Shown here piece after piece: positions 61,471 to 64,000 of a stretch of 64,000 nucleotides of DNA. Within the stretch, counting starts at the first letter, position 1. Each line of letters opens with the position of its first letter. The stretch is from Prinia subflava (Eukaryota > Chordata > Aves > Passeriformes > Cisticolidae), in assembly GCF_021018805.1 (NCBI RefSeq), contig NC_086259.1:16263501-16327500 (forward strand). The letters run 5' to 3'. The translations under genes and the position numbers were made by a program. The notes beneath the pieces are model-generated. The model had not been told where the DNA came from. It saw only the letters and a list, made by a program, of their open reading frames with translations, and ran no database searches.

Positions 61471-64000
61471 TCCTTCGTTGATTTTTATGTCTCTGGTTAC
61501 TTTGTTGGAAAAAGTCACAATTTTGAGGTTTTCCAAAAGTGACAGCAAGTATTAAAATGTAGTTCAGCTTTGTGCAAATCCTGCTTTCAGCCAGCTGCAG
61601 AAGTCACTGATAAAGACAGGGCCTGAAAGAAAGTGCAAGGAAGTGAGGTCTGGGGCTTACAGCAACCTAAAATCCCAGAGAATCTAAGTTAAAGCTCTTC
61701 ATGCAGCACCACCAGCTTCTCACATGGATTTAGGTTTACCATTCAGGTTCTACCAGCACACTCTGCTGATACTAAGGGCCAAAATCAAAGCATCATTGTT
61801 CTCACAAGACCAATTATAAAATCAAAAACCACAGCCTCTGTGGCCCTCCAGTGTGGACCTGAACAGTGTGATCTGCTTCCAGACAGGTCAGCCTCTGCTG
61901 TGGGCCACTCACACAGTTCAAACCCACCGACTCATGGTCCTGACCCCTTCCCTCTTGCCTGCAAACACACCAGGGCTGACAGAACAGCTGCCTGCTGACC
62001 AATTCCTCTGGCAGCTGAACCCCTCCCTGCGCCTCTGGGACACAGCTCAGCACCACTCTGCAGTAACAAGAGCCACATCTCCATGCTTTAGTGGCCCCAA
62101 GGCTGAAGAGGGATGCAGGACTGACTTCATGGCCAACCCCAATTTCCATGTAAAAGGATGAGGAAATGCTTTCTGGCTCCACTGAAGCCAATGGCAGCAG
62201 TCCCACCCTCAGGGTTTTTGCTTACAGTAATACAGCTGTATCACCAGCTCATTTCCCTGAGAATTTATGTACTATTGCTAGAGGTAGGGTACATTTGAGC
62301 CAAATTCCAAAATTTAGGCTTGAATGTACTGAACTGTCAACTGTAGATTTTTATCATCAGTGAGTCCCTACCTAAACTTTGTGCCTATATCTCATACCTG
62401 AGTAATGAATTGTTGGAGCCACTTCAGCAATTGCATCCGTGCCTGGCTTGAGCCCATAAAGTCAGAACTACTCAGGTTTACAGATCTTGAAAGTCTGTGG
62501 ATTCTATCAAATCTTAATTGTTTCTAAATTCTAATTTTACTATTACATCTAATTTAACTATGCTGCTTTAGAGCCATCAAGTTTCATGAAGTTTACCCAG
62601 TAAACTGACTTCAAAGCCAGGATGACTCAGCTGACCTGCACATCTTTTAAAGTGGCTGAAGAGTATTTATTAATACATGAGCTCCTCTAGAATGAGATAT
62701 CAAAATGATTGGGACATTAACAAATATAAGTCTTTACATCAGCACCTCAGGGCTCTGTTGTGGTCTCTTAGAGGGGAGGTGCATCTATCTATTCCTGTCC
62801 ATATCTTTCCTCTCTGAGGACTTTTGAAGAAAAAATAATCAAAATATACTCCCAATTCCCAGAAGCTCTTCAACAAGACTCCTTCCCTACCAGCTTAGCT
62901 GACATGAAAACACATCTAAAAATTAACCTAGTCCTGAAGTTTAGTTGTTTTCACTCCTTTTCCTGGGCGCTGAGGGAAGCACAGAGCTGGAAGTATTTGA
63001 GTGCCAGGCCCTTGAGCTCTCCCCCATAAGGGCATCACTGTCTACAGCTACGCAGGGCTATACTAAAAAATAAACAAAATCCCTAATTCTTGCCATCTTC
63101 ATTACTGGGAAGGACACCAGCAGCACATTTCCTTTGGAAGGGAGGCTGCCTCCCCCCAGCAGGTCCCAGGCAATGAGCAGATTGCATCAGTGCACCCCTC
63201 CCCTCCAGTTCAGCGTTGCCTAACCCCGTTCCTGCCTCCCAGTTGGCATCACACAATCATCACCTCACAATTATAGAACCACCATGTGGTAGCCATAGCA
63301 TCACTTGCGTGGAGAGTGCAGTTGGGAAAGTGTCACTCCATTGCTGCTTGACTTAGAAGCGAGAACAGACACATCCTTTGTGAAAGAAAAGACAAGACAG
63401 TCTTCTTCCACTTCTCAATTCATCTTTTCCTCCCACATATTCAGGTTTTTTTCTACCACAAGTCAGGCAGAAAGATGCAAGATGACCAAGGATATAACCA
63501 AAACTTAATGAATAAATAAAGCTCTAAAAAGGGTGTTTGAACTGAGGTGTTTCTTGAGCAGATCTTTCCAGTCTCAAGGGTACTGGTATTATCGAGCTAT
63601 TCCAAATTCAAGAGCCCAGTGTCCTTATGCAGATTCATATTTTGCTGTAGAGATTAAATTTACTTTTATCCCTTCTTCCCTTCTTGACTAAACTAAGGCA
63701 AATATAATGAACATAAACTTGAACTGCTTATAGGGCCTCCCTCTGCTTTGCAACTCCTTAGAGATTTTGATTTCTTTAAAAGCATGACTCCATCCATTTG
63801 ACAGTGCTCTGTAGAAAGACTTAGGTGTGGATGCTTCAAGGTTTTTTTGTTTCAGTTCTCAATATTGAAGAGATTGAGTTCTAGGAATGTTAGGTCCTAA
63901 ATCAAAAACTGAAATCAAATCCTTTTGCTTTAAGTGATTTACAAATCTTAATACTGCATCATGGAAAATAAAAATACTGTATTGACAGACTAGTCCAGGT

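Larger units (their letters stand above)
58641..64000. other. Non-coding stretch, right edge
   Basis: No gene is supportable. It contains candidate regulatory blocks at 59935-60060 and 61355-61470 and a faint old-repeat trace at about 62175-62220 (CTCCACTGAAGCCAATGGCA). The 130-codon minus-strand frame at 61814-62206 and the 102-codon plus-strand frame at 61853-62161 overlap each other and match no family. The stretch from 62.4 to 64 kb is unique-looking and featureless. Confidence 0.65.

Noticed and set aside
1..64000. Bacterial-style systems: operons, CRISPR arrays, insertion sequences, phage or defence islands
   Set aside because: No direct-repeat/spacer array, no tightly packed open frames with ribosome-binding sites and no transposase-like frame. 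The sequence is vertebrate.
1..64000. Endogenous retrovirus or LTR
   Set aside because: I found no paired long terminal repeats, primer-binding site or recognisable gag/pol/env frame. A decayed fragment could still be missed without a translated search.
1..64000. tRNA, rRNA or other structural RNA genes
   Set aside because: No A-box/B-box pair with a cloverleaf-compatible layout and no rRNA-like conserved core was seen. Short palindromes do not make known RNA folds.

Overview
This looks like nuclear DNA from a bird, and I see no supportable protein-coding or RNA gene in it. The clearest evidence is one CR1 LINE tail at about 27664-28018 (minus strand). It has the CR1 3' end typical of avian genomes, with degenerate 8-bp end repeats. 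Other signs fit the same reading: low CpG, many A/T homopolymers and A/C-rich simple stretches, scattered very old MIR-like SINE remnants, and no long open frames (the longest is 200 codons and runs antisense through the CR1). A songbird is possible from the A/C-rich simple sequence, but I cannot fix species, chromosome or locus.

Layout. 1-5.3 kb: unannotated non-coding DNA with an old MIR remnant near the left edge. 5.3-7.5 kb: an AT-rich block with homeodomain-type motifs, a second MIR-like piece, an (ATG)7 microsatellite and an A18 run. 7.5-16.7 kb: mostly featureless, with one AT-rich regulatory-looking block at 12.2-12.4 kb. 16.7-17.5 kb: three TAATTA sites, followed by palindromic old-repeat remnants. 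17.5-27.6 kb: unique sequence with a regulatory-looking block at 26.6-26.8 kb. 27.66-28.02 kb: the CR1. 28-41 kb: unique sequence with regulatory-looking blocks at 28.4 and 30.7 kb, an (AC)10 microsatellite and low-complexity tracts. 41.3-41.8 kb: a cluster of an old short repeat and two head-to-head MIR-like pieces. 44.7-44.95 kb: another AT-rich regulatory-looking block. 46.16 kb: a near-perfect 29-bp palindrome. 53.6-53.8 kb and 58.1-58.2 kb: further MIR-like remnants. 58.62 kb: a CTCF-like core. 59.9-61.5 kb: two more regulatory-looking blocks.

The simplest interpretation is a gene desert or a very large intron. The AT-rich blocks with clustered homeodomain, POU or K50 motifs are candidate conserved enhancers, but this is inference: conservation cannot be judged from one sequence. 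Repeat family names rest on remembered consensus features, not on a search. No operon, phage, CRISPR, insertion sequence, endogenous retrovirus or novel defence-type system was found. The most unusual items are the 46.16 kb palindrome, the set of mutually similar short old repeats spread across the window, and the paired MIR-like elements at 41.4-41.8 kb.
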